Shown here one piece after another: positions 36,022-44,559 of a stretch of 64,000 nucleotides of DNA. Position 1 is the stretch's first letter. Every line of letters begins with the position of its first letter. Source of the stretch: Desulfobulbaceae bacterium DB1. Lineage in GTDB: Bacteria > Desulfobacterota > Desulfobulbia > Desulfobulbales > SURF-16. Made by a program: the position numbers and the translations under genes. The notes under the pieces are model-generated. The model was not told where the DNA came from and searched no databases. It saw only the letters and a program-made list of their open reading frames with translations. Location of the stretch: contig MQUF01000002.1 of assembly GCA_001914235.1 (NCBI GenBank), positions 124,001 through 188,000 of the forward strand. Direction: 5' to 3'.

Positions 36022-36880
36022 TTGCCTCCCCTGCTTCCTGAAACAGGCCCTGCAAACCGCACGCCTCACCACCGTTGCCGCCGGAGTGCATGAAGAAATC
36101 ATGAAACAGGCCATCGCCTTTCTCGGCCGGGTGAACTTTTCCCTCAGCCCGCCGGAAAATGCCGTTGCCCTTTACGAAATGATCGCGGCAATTTCCGCCT
36201 GCAACGATCCCTTCATTGAATTGAAAAAGGAAAGCAACCGTTTCGCCCTGGGGCTCAAGCCGCAGGTCCGCAGACAGATTGACGAATCCACCGACCCCCT
36301 TTATGCCGCCCTGCTCTTTTCCATGGCCGGCAACATCATCGACTACGGCTCCCTGCACCAGTTCGACATGGAACAAACCATCCGCCAGGCCCTGGCCCTG
36401 GAGCCGGTTATCAATGATTTTCCGGCGTTTACCGCCGACCTCGCGCACGCACGAAGGGTTCTCTACCTGGCTGACAACAGCGGCGAACTCGTTTTCGACT
36501 CCCTGGTCATTGAGAAGCTGGGCAAAGATGTCACCTTTGTCGTCAAGGAGCGGCCCATCATCAACGATGCGCTGCGCGAGGATGCCCAATCCTGCGGCCT
36601 GGAGACAATCTGCACGGTGATCAGCAACGGCACCGGCTGCCCCGGCACGCCGCTTGCCGCCTGCTCGGACGAATTCCAGCGCCTCTTTCGCGCAGCGGAT
36701 CTCATCATCAGCAAGGGTCAGGGCAACTTTGAAACCCTGTCAGAGGTACAGGCCCCTCTTTATTTTCTGCTCACCGTCAAATGCCCGGTGGTGCGGGACC
36801 ATATCGAGCAGATATCCGGCCGCACGGCGGACATCGGCCGGACCGTGCTGCTCAAAGGAATCCATCATGAATGGAAATGA
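36005..36880 (+). CDS. DUF89/ARMT1-like metal-dependent phosphatase-family protein
   Basis: 291 residues. Landmarks are the cysteine opening [18 protein letters not shown], the AGNIIDYG block, the metal-site motif [22 protein letters not shown] and [15 protein letters not shown]. These are the DUF89 family blocks of ARMT1-type damage-control phosphatases, with the metal aspartate and asparagine in place. It overlaps the preceding kinase-like gene by 17 bp and the following YchJ gene by 14 bp, so the three form one coupled operon. Confidence 0.85.
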   Translation: MKTTLDCLPCFLKQALQTARLTTVAAGVHEEIMKQAIAFLGRVNFSLSPPENAVALYEMIAAISACNDPFIELKKESNRFALGLKPQVRRQIDESTDPLYAALLFSMAGNIIDYGSLHQFDMEQTIRQALALEPVINDFPAFTADLAHARRVLYLADNSGELVFDSLVIEKLGKDVTFVVKERPIINDALREDAQSCGLETICTVISNGTGCPGTPLAACSDEFQRLFRAADLIISKGQGNFETLSEVQAPLYFLLTVKCPVVRDHIEQISGRTADIGRTVLLKGIHHEWK

Positions 36881-37337
36881 CCCATGCCCCTGCGGCTCCG
36901 GCACTGCTTTTGCCGGCTGCTGCGCCCCGTTTGTCAGCGGATTGAGCCATGCACCCACGGCCGCCGCGCTGATGCGCTCCCGGTTCACCGCTTACGTGGT
37001 CAAAAACAGCGAATACCTGCTTGCAACCTGGCACCCGACCACCCGGCCTGATTCCATCGCCCCCGAGTCCATCCCGCACTGGACCCATCTCGAACTGATT
37101 CACGACGAAGAAAACGAAGACGGCCGGGCCCGGGTTGAGTTCAAGGCCCGGGCATTTTCCCTGGGCCAGGTGCTGGTGCTGCATGAGATCAGCCGTTTTG
37201 TGAAGGAAAACGGCCGCTGGTACTATATCGACGGCGAGATCAAGGACGCGCCGCGCACAACCGCCGTCAAAATCGGCCGCAACTCCCCCTGCCCTTGCGG
37301 CAGCGGTAAAAAATTCAAGAAATGCTGCGGCCCCTGA
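36867..37337 (+). CDS. YchJ-family SEC-C protein
   Basis: 156 residues with an N-terminal cysteine motif, [18 protein letters not shown], the YchJ core ([22 protein letters not shown], then RVEFKARAF) and a C-terminal [25 protein letters not shown] 36867 overlaps the end of the ARMT1-like gene. Function of YchJ is unknown; SEC-C motifs bind zinc. The last 50 bases plus the following intergenic DNA recur as a broken copy at 40585-40820. Confidence 0.88.
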   Translation: MNGNDPCPCGSGTAFAGCCAPFVSGLSHAPTAAALMRSRFTAYVVKNSEYLLATWHPTTRPDSIAPESIPHWTHLELIHDEENEDGRARVEFKARAFSLGQVLVLHEISRFVKENGRWYYIDGEIKDAPRTTAVKIGRNSPCPCGSGKKFKKCCGP

Positions 37338-37568
37338 TCCGCCACTCATAACAAATTATTCCCCTTTTCCCTTCCCGCTTTTCCTTTGTTGCCGTTTTGT
37401 TTGCCTAACCCTACACAGGTGTGCAAATAACCTCCCACGAGAATTTCTCCGTTAACATTCAAAAAAAAAATTGGTAGGACGCTATTTGTCCGAGCGGATC
37501 ATGTACACTCTGGATTATCGTAGGACAATGCAGCGCTGTTCTGAAAAATTCCAACAAAAGGTGAACAA
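37338..37568. promoter_or_regulatory. Intergenic region with promoter-proximal hairpin element
   Basis: Contains ATTGGTAGGACGCTATTTGT, then CCGAGC at about 37471-37497, in which GGAC and GTCC form a short inverted repeat around GCTATTT. The identical element stands at 40791-40820. In both cases a protein gene follows at 70-160 bp, so a shared promoter or regulatory role is likely. GTACACT and TATCG-like sequence further down could be the -10 region. Confidence 0.5.
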
Positions 37569-38642
37569 ATGAGCAAAAAACTTGACGAAATACCGACAGT
37601 AAGTCCCTCAAATACCAAAAAAGAAATTCTGGAAGCTTACAATCAACTTGTGGAAAAATTTGATAATCGCGCCGAGGAAGAGTTGCAACCTGAAAAGGAA
37701 AAGGAAGTACGACGAATCAGGGAAGTGACCGTTGTTGCCGAAGAACTTGCCGGAGTCAAGGTGAGCGAGGCCATAGGCTCGATCAAGACCGGCATCAGCA
37801 CCGCCTTGACCGATATCGCCGCCAGGATCGAGGAGCAGACAGAGCGTTACCGAAAAACCAAGGAGGCGGTTGCGGCAAAGGAGAAAGAGCTTGCCGAAAT
37901 CTTTGAAATTGAAAAATCAGCATATTCCCTGGCAGCTCTCCTCGAAGCTCAGAAACAAAAAAAGACCGCCTTTGAGGAAGAGATGGCCACCCGCAGGGAG
38001 GAGCTGGAATCTTCGATAAAGCATGACCGCGCAACGTGGGAACAGAAACAGGCCGAAGCCGTCGCCAGGGTGAAGGAACAGCAGGAGCAGCTTGAAAAGG
38101 CCCGGCGCCGCGAACAGGAAGAGTATGACTACAAGCTGATGAGGGAGCGGGAACAGAAGACAAATGCCCTGCAGGACGAGATCAACCTGCTGGAGAAAGA
38201 GCTGCACCTGAAGAAGGAAGAATTTGAAAAGAAAGTTGCCGACAGAGAGGCGTATTTAAAGGAACGCGAGGCGGTGGTTACCCAGCAGGAAAAACGCATC
38301 GTTGCTCTTGATATCCAGGTGGAGAAATTCCCCAGGGAACTGGAGGAGGCTATCAAGAAAACCGTCAAGGAGACCACGGAACGGTTGACCGCTGCATATA
38401 CGAAAAACGAGGAACTGCTGCGCAATACCCTGGAAGGTGAAAAAAATGTGCTCACCACGAGGATACAATCCCTGGAGCAGACTGCCGTTGATCAGAAAAA
38501 ACAGATTGACCTGCTCGCCTCCCAGCTCGACAAGGCCTATGGCAAGGTACAGGATATTGCCATTAAGGCGGTTTCAAGCCCAAGAGAACGTTATTACAAT
38601 GAATCTCCGCCAAAAGGAACCGCACAGAACGACGGCAAGTAA
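37569..38642 (+). CDS. Coiled-coil protein of unknown function
   Basis: 357 residues, of which about 60-320 form almost continuous charged heptads (KEKELAEIFEIEK, WEQKQAEAVARVKEQQEQLE, LLEKELHLKKEEFEKKVADR), with an N-terminal region ITVVAEELAGVKVSEA-like and a disordered tail ending NDGK. No membrane segment. A cytoplasmic filament or scaffold role is possible but unproven. It starts after GGTGAACAA and is followed by an unknown 580-aa gene, 89 bp downstream, in the same direction. Confidence 0.55.
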   Translation: MSKKLDEIPTVSPSNTKKEILEAYNQLVEKFDNRAEEELQPEKEKEVRRIREVTVVAEELAGVKVSEAIGSIKTGISTALTDIAARIEEQTERYRKTKEAVAAKEKELAEIFEIEKSAYSLAALLEAQKQKKTAFEEEMATRREELESSIKHDRATWEQKQAEAVARVKEQQEQLEKARRREQEEYDYKLMREREQKTNALQDEINLLEKELHLKKEEFEKKVADREAYLKEREAVVTQQEKRIVALDIQVEKFPRELEEAIKKTVKETTERLTAAYTKNEELLRNTLEGEKNVLTTRIQSLEQTAVDQKKQIDLLASQLDKAYGKVQDIAIKAVSSPRERYYNESPPKGTAQNDGK

Positions 38643-38731
38643 ATGACCGGTTGCATCGATCAAGCCGTTCGCGCATTGAAACGTGTCAACGCTGGATCAT
38701 TCATCCCTGAAAATCAGGTATTGGAAGAAAG

Positions 38732-40474
38732 ATGAAAACAACAAAAATCGCACTCAAACCATATCTTGAAAAAATCGAACAGCTCTGCGAACCACTCGGC
38801 AAGGATGCGCTTGCGAGACTGCTCCTTGAATTGGCAAGAGACATTGTGCCGGAAGAACGGACGGACTTCCTCCACTCCATCCTTTCCCATGTGTCCAAGG
38901 GTTCGAAACGGCTTTCAGTTACGCCAACCATTCCCGAAAAAAAACTGCTCGCCCAAATCGGGGATTTGCGGCAGGAAATTCTCACCCGCATCCAATCCAT
39001 TGAGGACGGTTCCTACTGGGAGGACCCGGACGAGGACTGGCAGGATTCCTATTATGATGATGGCGACCCGGATCTGCTGAACGATGAACAGAAGGCCACA
39101 CTTACCGCTTTCTTCATTGACGGCGGCCATCTTTTCATGGCCGGGAATAAAAAATCCGCGCAGGAAGTGTACCATGCCCTGCTCTCCTTGGTAAATGAGG
39201 TCGAAGCATACGGTTTTCTTCCTGAATTGAACGTCGACCTGCGGGAAGCACGGGCGCGCTATGCCAGATGTGTTTATGAATCCGCTCCCGAAAACAAACG
39301 CGTTGAATCAATGCTGGCCGCCATGGAGGCCGACCTTGAAAAATCCGACATGGGCGGATTGCTGGATGACGACTTCCCCCTGTTGCAGGATGTGATCGAT
39401 GCCGAAACCGGCGCCCTTGAAGATTTCGGCCAATTCCTGCCTTCCTGGAAAAAGGCACTGGAACAAAAAGATTTTCACATGGATCGGGTTGCCGACCTCT
39501 GCCTGGAAGCAGCCTTTCTGACAGAAGGCGTGAAGGCCGTGGCAAATCTCGCCCGTTCCTGGCAGGCAAAACAACCGCGGGGGTATCTCTCCTGGCTGCT
39601 GCAACTTGAAGCCGGCGAGGACTGGACGTCCCTGAAGAATGCATGTCAAGAGGTCCTCAATATTTTACCGCAGGGTTCGGATCGCAGGAAGGCTGCGAAC
39701 TCCCTGATCAAAACCGGTAAAAAACTCGGGGAGAACGGCGTGATCCTGGAAGGCTACCGGGAAAGATTCAGATCGCAGCCGGACGATGGCGGTCTTCTTG
39801 ACCTGGCGGGTGAGGCCGCCAGACAACAGGTTAGAGAAAAAGAGCTGGCGGAAATCTGTTTGTTTCTTACCAAACGGAAATCCGGACACAGTGAAAGCGC
39901 TCTGCTGGTCAAGGCCCTGCTCATGGCAGGCGCAGTCGACGAGGCCTTCAAACTGTGCAAACAAAATAAAGCCGTCGGCTGGTCCCATGGCAACGCAACC
40001 GGCCTGCTCTTTGCCGGAGTATTGTATTTGGCATCCGGCGGTCATGCCGACTGCGGCCTGATCCGCGACATGCTGCGAGACTATGGAGAGTGTATTTCCA
40101 TGGATTCCAGCAATTTTGACGAACCTGAAAACGAAACAAAGCTCTCCGGTTTCCAGGAAATCATACGCGGACTTGGCCTGGCTGACCCGGCAAGCCTCGA
40201 CTTGAACCTTTACCGGCAATGGGCCGAAACCATCGGGGAAAATCGGGTTAACCATATTGTTTCCAACAAACAGCGGACAGCCTATGACCGGGCCGCAAAA
40301 GCACTGGCCGTCCTGGCCGAGGTAATGGCGGCCACCGGCATGAAAAAAGAGGCCCTGGCTTTTTTACAAGGTTATTGCAAGACCCGCTACAATCGCCATG
40401 TTGCCTTTCGGAGAGAGGTGAAGCAAGCGGTCGAGCAATCCAGAATCCTGCGCGGCATGGAAGCAGGATTGTAA
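38732..40474 (+). CDS. Large helical-repeat protein of unknown function
   Basis: 580 residues, almost all alpha-helical. The N-terminus LKPYLEKIEQLCEPLGKDAL and the following acidic stretch (GSYWEDPDEDWQDSYYDDGD) precede TPR-like helix pairs such as LTAFFIDGGHLFMAGNKKSA, ALLSLVNEVEAYGF and AAFLTEGVKAVANLARSWQ. The family resembles bacterial proteins annotated only as hypothetical. AAGA before ATG 38732 is a weak ribosome site. Probably in one transcription unit with the coiled-coil gene. Confidence 0.5.
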   Translation: MKTTKIALKPYLEKIEQLCEPLGKDALARLLLELARDIVPEERTDFLHSILSHVSKGSKRLSVTPTIPEKKLLAQIGDLRQEILTRIQSIEDGSYWEDPDEDWQDSYYDDGDPDLLNDEQKATLTAFFIDGGHLFMAGNKKSAQEVYHALLSLVNEVEAYGFLPELNVDLREARARYARCVYESAPENKRVESMLAAMEADLEKSDMGGLLDDDFPLLQDVIDAETGALEDFGQFLPSWKKALEQKDFHMDRVADLCLEAAFLTEGVKAVANLARSWQAKQPRGYLSWLLQLEAGEDWTSLKNACQEVLNILPQGSDRRKAANSLIKTGKKLGENGVILEGYRERFRSQPDDGGLLDLAGEAARQQVREKELAEICLFLTKRKSGHSESALLVKALLMAGAVDEAFKLCKQNKAVGWSHGNATGLLFAGVLYLASGGHADCGLIRDMLRDYGECISMDSSNFDEPENETKLSGFQEIIRGLGLADPASLDLNLYRQWAETIGENRVNHIVSNKQRTAYDRAAKALAVLAEVMAATGMKKEALAFLQGYCKTRYNRHVAFRREVKQAVEQSRILRGMEAGL

Positions 40475-40584
40475 AGGAACCGATCAAATTCTTGAACATT
40501 GGAAGATGAAAAAGGAAAGCAAAATGGTCGAAGAAAACTTTGGAAACCTGAAAATCCGTCAACCGCCGTCGAAAACGTCAGAAT

Positions 40585-40820
40585 CACCCTGCCCTTGTGC
40601 AGAAGCGGTAAAAAATTCAAGAAATATTGCGGTCCGTGATCCGCTCCTTTTCATAACAAATTGTCACTCCTTTTTCTTTGCAATTTTTTCCTGTTGCAGT
40701 ATCCTTTTCCTAACTCTTTTTAAAATATCGAGGCTAAAAAATCTTCAACCATGCGAGCCCCTGATTTTTTTTACGCTTCATTCGAAAAAAAAATTGGTAG
40801 GACGCTATTTGTCCGAGCAC
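40585..40820 (+). pseudogene. Broken duplicate of the YchJ 3' end and its downstream region
   Basis: CCCTGCCCTTGTGCAGAAGC then GGTAAAAAATTCAAGAAATA and TTGCGGTCC matches the 3' end of the YchJ-family gene at 37288-37336 but has lost the reading frame. Similarity continues through CATAACAAATT and pyrimidine-rich DNA to the AATTGGTAGGACGCTATTTG element at 40791. It is therefore a diverged copy of about 235 bp, about 3.3 kb from its source. Confidence 0.75.
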
Positions 40821-40842
40821 GTCGGGTATACTTGGAAAGAAA

Positions 40843-40940
40843 CGCTGAAACGTTCAAACGCTGAAACGCTGAAACGCTGAAACGCTGAAACGCTGAAACG
40901 CTGAAACGCTGAAACGCTGAAACGCTGAAACGCTGAAAAA
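40843..40940. repeat. Tandem octamer repeat (GAAACGCT), about 11 copies
   Basis: GAAACGCT is repeated head to tail about 11 times (GAAACGCTGAAACGCTGAAA and on), with two slightly altered units at the left end (AACGTTCAAACGCT). It ends 35 bp before the four-helix-bundle gene start. Related, more degenerate octamers recur after that gene at 41432-41705. Confidence 0.9.
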
Positions 40941-40974
40941 GCAAACAACCCAAGTTTAAAAAAGGAAGAAAAAA

Positions 40975-41424
40975 ATGCCCGGACAATCCTTCGAAGACCT
41001 GGAAATCTGGCAACTGGCTCGTTCCTTAACCGGCAAAATATACAAACTTACCGCGAACGAACGTTTTTCAAAGGATTTCGGCCTTTGCAGCCAGATTCAG
41101 CGCGCTTCCGTATCGGTCATGTCAAATATCGCCGAGGGTTATGAGCGAGGAGGCAACCAGGAATTCATCCAGTTTCTCGCCATTGCCAAGGGAAGCTGCG
41201 GCGAGGTTCGATGTCAGCTTTATGTGGCCCTTGATCAGGGATATGTCAAACGCGAACATGCAGACTCCCTGATTGACCAGCACAGGAAGCTCTCCATCAT
41301 GGTCCACAAATTCATGGAGCACCTCAAAGGCAGCAGATTCAAGGGCCCAAAATACAAGGAACCGAAACCAGATCCGAAAATGGCTGAATTCGACGCCCTG
41401 CTGAAGGAATGCATGAAGAAATAA
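40975..41424 (+). CDS. Four-helix-bundle protein (S23 / 23S intervening-sequence type)
   Basis: 149 residues. FEDLEIWQLARSLTGKIYKL then FSKDFGLCSQIQRASVSVMS, NIAEGYERGGNQEFIQFLAI and AKGSCGEVRCQLYVALDQGY are the four helices of the S23 protein family (TIGR02436), relatives of Avd of diversity-generating retroelements. A longer C-terminal tail (RFKGPKYKEPKPDPKMAEFD) is unusual. Function is unknown; some homologues are encoded in 23S rRNA intervening sequences, which is not the case here. The gene is bracketed by octamer repeats. ATG 40975 follows GGAAGAAAAAA. Confidence 0.88.
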   Translation: MPGQSFEDLEIWQLARSLTGKIYKLTANERFSKDFGLCSQIQRASVSVMSNIAEGYERGGNQEFIQFLAIAKGSCGEVRCQLYVALDQGYVKREHADSLIDQHRKLSIMVHKFMEHLKGSRFKGPKYKEPKPDPKMAEFDALLKECMKK

Positions 41425-41715
41425 CGATCAAGCGGGAAAACGCTCCAACGTTTAAACGATCCAACGTTTAACCGCTGGAACGATCACACACTGAAACGGT
41501 GAAACGAGCTCACGCTGAAACGCTTGACCGTTTAACCACTGGTCCGCTGAAACGCTTGATCGCTGGAACGTTGAACCGCTTGATCGCTTTATCGCTGGAA
41601 CATTGAAACGCTTGATCGTTTGATCGCTTGATCGCTGAAACGTTGAATCGTTTGATCGCTTGATCGTTTGATCGCTGGAACGCTGGAACGCTGGAACGTT
41701 CCAATACAGGAGGAA
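41425..41715. repeat. Degenerate octamer-repeat tract downstream of the four-helix-bundle gene
   Basis: About 275 bp (41432-41705) made of diverged 8-9-mers with cores AACG, GATCGCT and TGAAACGCT (for example GCTTGATCGCTGGAACG, TTGATCGCTTGATCG, GGAACGCTGGAACGCTGGAA). It appears to be a decayed relative of the perfect GAAACGCT tract on the other side of the gene. No gene is supported in it. Confidence 0.8.
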
Positions 41716-41720
41716 ACCAG

Positions 41721-42164
41721 ATGAACCGCCGCAATTTTTTCAAAACCGCCCTGTCCGGCCTGGCTTTTTTCGTTCTTTCCCGGCCGAAAAAATCAGCCGC
41801 AAAAAAAACCATCCCTCTGTTTTCCTGCCATGTTGCCGGTTTCCAATATTATGACGGCCCGCGCCTTATCAACAGCCTGCGCGCCGGAGACCAACTGTCT
41901 CTCACCCGCGAACCCGCCAATCCCCACGACGACAAGGCCATTGCCGTTTATACCGCTGCCGGCCGGAAACTGGGCTACCTCCCCGCATACATCAACGAAA
42001 CCCCGGCCCAACAGATGGACAAGGGAAAACATTTCACCGCCCTGGTGAAAAACGTTGATACCGATGCCCCGCCGTGGGAGATGCTGGAGATGACGGTGGT
42101 TATGTTATATCTAACGTTAAGGAGAACAAAATATGAACCCCATAAATTCATTACTTGCCCATAA
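41721..42164 (+). CDS. HIRAN-domain protein with Tat-like signal
   Basis: 147 residues. The start MNRRNFFKTALSGLAFFVLS is a twin-arginine-like signal. The mature part, FSCHVAGFQYYDGPRLINSL then GDQLSLTREPANPHDDKAIA and VYTAAGRKLGYLPAYINETP, is the HIRAN fold (DNA-end binding in helicases, but also found alone). ATG 41721 follows AATACAGGAGG. Its last 32 bp overlap the start of cas3, so it may share a transcript with the cas operon. Confidence 0.75.
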   Translation: MNRRNFFKTALSGLAFFVLSRPKKSAAKKTIPLFSCHVAGFQYYDGPRLINSLRAGDQLSLTREPANPHDDKAIAVYTAAGRKLGYLPAYINETPAQQMDKGKHFTALVKNVDTDAPPWEMLEMTVVMLYLTLRRTKYEPHKFITCP

Positions 42165-44559
42165 AGATCAAACCCTTATCTCTCATTTGGAAGGCGTGAG
42201 TCAAAAAGCAGGGTTTTTTGCAACTGCATTCGATGCATCGGAACAAGGAAAGTTGGCGGGGCTTCTCCATGATCTCGGCAAGGCGGAGACGGAGTTCCAG
42301 AAACGTATTCGTACCTCTGACCAAGACGGCGAAAAACAACCACATGCTCATCATGGAGCGGCCTACGCCCTTCGTCAAAGTGAACCAGCCCAATGGCCAG
42401 TCGCTCTCGCTGTGAATGGTCATCACGCAGGGCTCCACAATCGAGGAGATGTTGACCAGAAAGCGGAAGCATACAGAGAAATGGCAAAGTCCTGCCTGTT
42501 AAAAATTCGGGAGAATCACCCTGATTTCACTGTTCCATTATTGCATGACATGTTGCCGGGTTGGCTGCAGGACCTTGATTTTTTTCCAGGAAACAGAGGG
42601 AACGGATGGCTGGCCACCGATCTTTTTACCCGCTTCCTGTTTAGTGCATTGATAGACGCGGATCGGCTGGACACGGAGGAGCATGCGGAGGATGGAGATA
42701 AAAAAAATGAGGCGAGGCAATGGAAACCTTTTAAACCCGAGTCGTTGCTTCTGCGTCTGGAAGAAGAGCTGAAGGAGCGGGCCGAAAAAGCAAAGTCTGA
42801 GGGAAAGGCTTCCGGGGAGGTCCTGGCCGTCCGTCAGGAAGTAGGGAATCTTTGCAGGGATTCTGCAGGCAAGGATCGTGGCCTGTTTTCCCTAAGTGTT
42901 CCGACCGGTGGCGGCAAAACTTTGGCTTCCATGCTGTTCGCCCTGCATCACGCCGTTCATCACGATAAATTCGCACAGAGAAACAAACAGTTCCGCCGCA
43001 TAATCGTTGTCATTCCCTATCTCAGCATCATCCAGCAAACCGCCAAGGCGCTTCGGGAGATTTTTGAACGCGATGAAGCACTGAAAGGACGTGTTGTTCT
43101 TGAACATCATTCCCAGGTGGAAGACGAGCCGGACCCGGCTGGGAAGCAGAAAGATAAGAAAGAGGCTGAACCTTCATACGACACCATTTCTGAACGTCGG
43201 CGCCTGGCGGCCGAGAACTGGGATGCTCCCATCGTCGTGACTACAAGCGTCCAATTCTTCGAATCCCTGTTCTCCCGTCGTCCGGCCAAGGCACGCAAAC
43301 TTCATAACATCGCCCAATCGGTCATTATATTTGATGAAATTCAGACGTTGCCGCCACTCATGCTCCAGCCGATTCTGCATGCTTTGTCCGAACTTGCCAA
43401 CCCCCAAAGGCCTTACGGATGCACAATGGTCTTTTGTACGGCCACCCAGCCCGCTTTGCATAAAAGCGAGGATTTGCCCACCGGCCTTGAGAATGTGCGG
43501 CCCATCGTGCCACCGGAAAAGGCGCGAGAACATTTTGCATCGCTGCGGAGGGTGGCGTATCGATGGCCGGAAGATAATGAAAGCATTTCATGGGAGGAAC
43601 TCGCGGGTTCGATTTTGAGGAGGGATGCCCAGCAAGCTCTGATAGTCGTCAATACTCGCAAGGCGGCCCGTGAACTTCATCAGGCATTCCGTGAGAAACT
43701 CGGCAATGATGCGGACGGACTCTTTCATCTCTCCACCTGGATGATGCCCGCCCACAGAGTTGAAATTCTAGAGGAAGTAAAACGCCGGCTTGATCCGAAG
43801 AACTTCAAAAACAATGGTCGTGAACGGTGCATCCTGGTTTCCACCCAGTGCATTGAAGCTGGTGTTGATGTGGATTTTCCGGCGGTATGGCGGGCTCTTG
43901 GCCCTTACGATTCTATCGTTCAGGTTGCCGGAAGGTGCAATCGCAATGGTTTGATCAAGAATCCGGACGAAGCTGTAGTCCAAGTCTTTCATCCCAAAGA
44001 TAGCAAGTCGCCCAAGGGACTATATAGCACCGCCATTGCCCAAACCGAACTGCTACGCAAAATGGGGCTGGCTATTCCGGAAAACCCCGATTCCTTCACC
44101 GCGTACTTCCGGTTGCTCTATCAACTTTCGGTCCCGGACGAGTGCGGCATCCAGCGTGCGCGAAGTCGTTTGCAATTCAAAGAAGTGGACGAGTTGTTTG
44201 AGTTTATCGAGCAAGACACGATTTCGGTGCTCATCTGTAATCAGTATGTTGACTATGCTGGTGAGAAATTTAAGAAGACAGCGGGAGGTAAGCTTTACGA
44301 GGAGGCACAGACGAGACGTGGTGGAAAAGGCAAAATTATGGGATATTTCACCCGCGAGGATTGGCGGAATATCCAGCCGAATATCATTAACCTGCCATCT
44401 CGCAGTCTCAAAGATGAAAAAGTTAGAGGAAAACTTGAAAAAGCCTTTAATGATGAAACCTCTGGGCTTTATGTCTGGTTGGGCAAATACCATGCTGGAT
44501 TCAAGGGCACAGGAATAGACTTTGAGGGGGCAATGCCAGTGGAGGGGTTAATATTATGA
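42133..44559 (+). CDS. cas3: CRISPR-associated helicase/nuclease Cas3 (type I-C)
   Basis: 808 residues. An N-terminal HD nuclease domain has LAGLLHDLGKAE (His46, Asp47) and HHGAAYAL. The helicase core has Walker A PTGGGKTLASM near 256, VIPYLSIIQQTAKALR, the DExD/H box FDEIQTLPP, TAT in FCTATQPALH, and motif VI QVAGRCNRNG. In type I systems it degrades DNA opened by Cascade. It ends with an ATGA overlap with cas5. The HIRAN gene overlaps its start. Confidence 0.95.
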   Translation: MNPINSLLAHKDQTLISHLEGVSQKAGFFATAFDASEQGKLAGLLHDLGKAETEFQKRIRTSDQDGEKQPHAHHGAAYALRQSEPAQWPVALAVNGHHAGLHNRGDVDQKAEAYREMAKSCLLKIRENHPDFTVPLLHDMLPGWLQDLDFFPGNRGNGWLATDLFTRFLFSALIDADRLDTEEHAEDGDKKNEARQWKPFKPESLLLRLEEELKERAEKAKSEGKASGEVLAVRQEVGNLCRDSAGKDRGLFSLSVPTGGGKTLASMLFALHHAVHHDKFAQRNKQFRRIIVVIPYLSIIQQTAKALREIFERDEALKGRVVLEHHSQVEDEPDPAGKQKDKKEAEPSYDTISERRRLAAENWDAPIVVTTSVQFFESLFSRRPAKARKLHNIAQSVIIFDEIQTLPPLMLQPILHALSELANPQRPYGCTMVFCTATQPALHKSEDLPTGLENVRPIVPPEKAREHFASLRRVAYRWPEDNESISWEELAGSILRRDAQQALIVVNTRKAARELHQAFREKLGNDADGLFHLSTWMMPAHRVEILEEVKRRLDPKNFKNNGRERCILVSTQCIEAGVDVDFPAVWRALGPYDSIVQVAGRCNRNGLIKNPDEAVVQVFHPKDSKSPKGLYSTAIAQTELLRKMGLAIPENPDSFTAYFRLLYQLSVPDECGIQRARSRLQFKEVDELFEFIEQDTISVLICNQYVDYAGEKFKKTAGGKLYEEAQTRRGGKGKIMGYFTREDWRNIQPNIINLPSRSLKDEKVRGKLEKAFNDETSGLYVWLGKYHAGFKGTGIDFEGAMPVEGLIL

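Noticed and set aside
40506..40880. 124-residue frame with CPC near its middle, as a separate gene
   Set aside because: The region is a broken duplicate of the YchJ gene end; the frame shifts inside the SEC-C motif and the rest has no coding character.
40975..41424. Diversity-generating retroelement based on the Avd-like four-helix-bundle protein
   Set aside because: No reverse transcriptase, template repeat or variable repeat is found around it.
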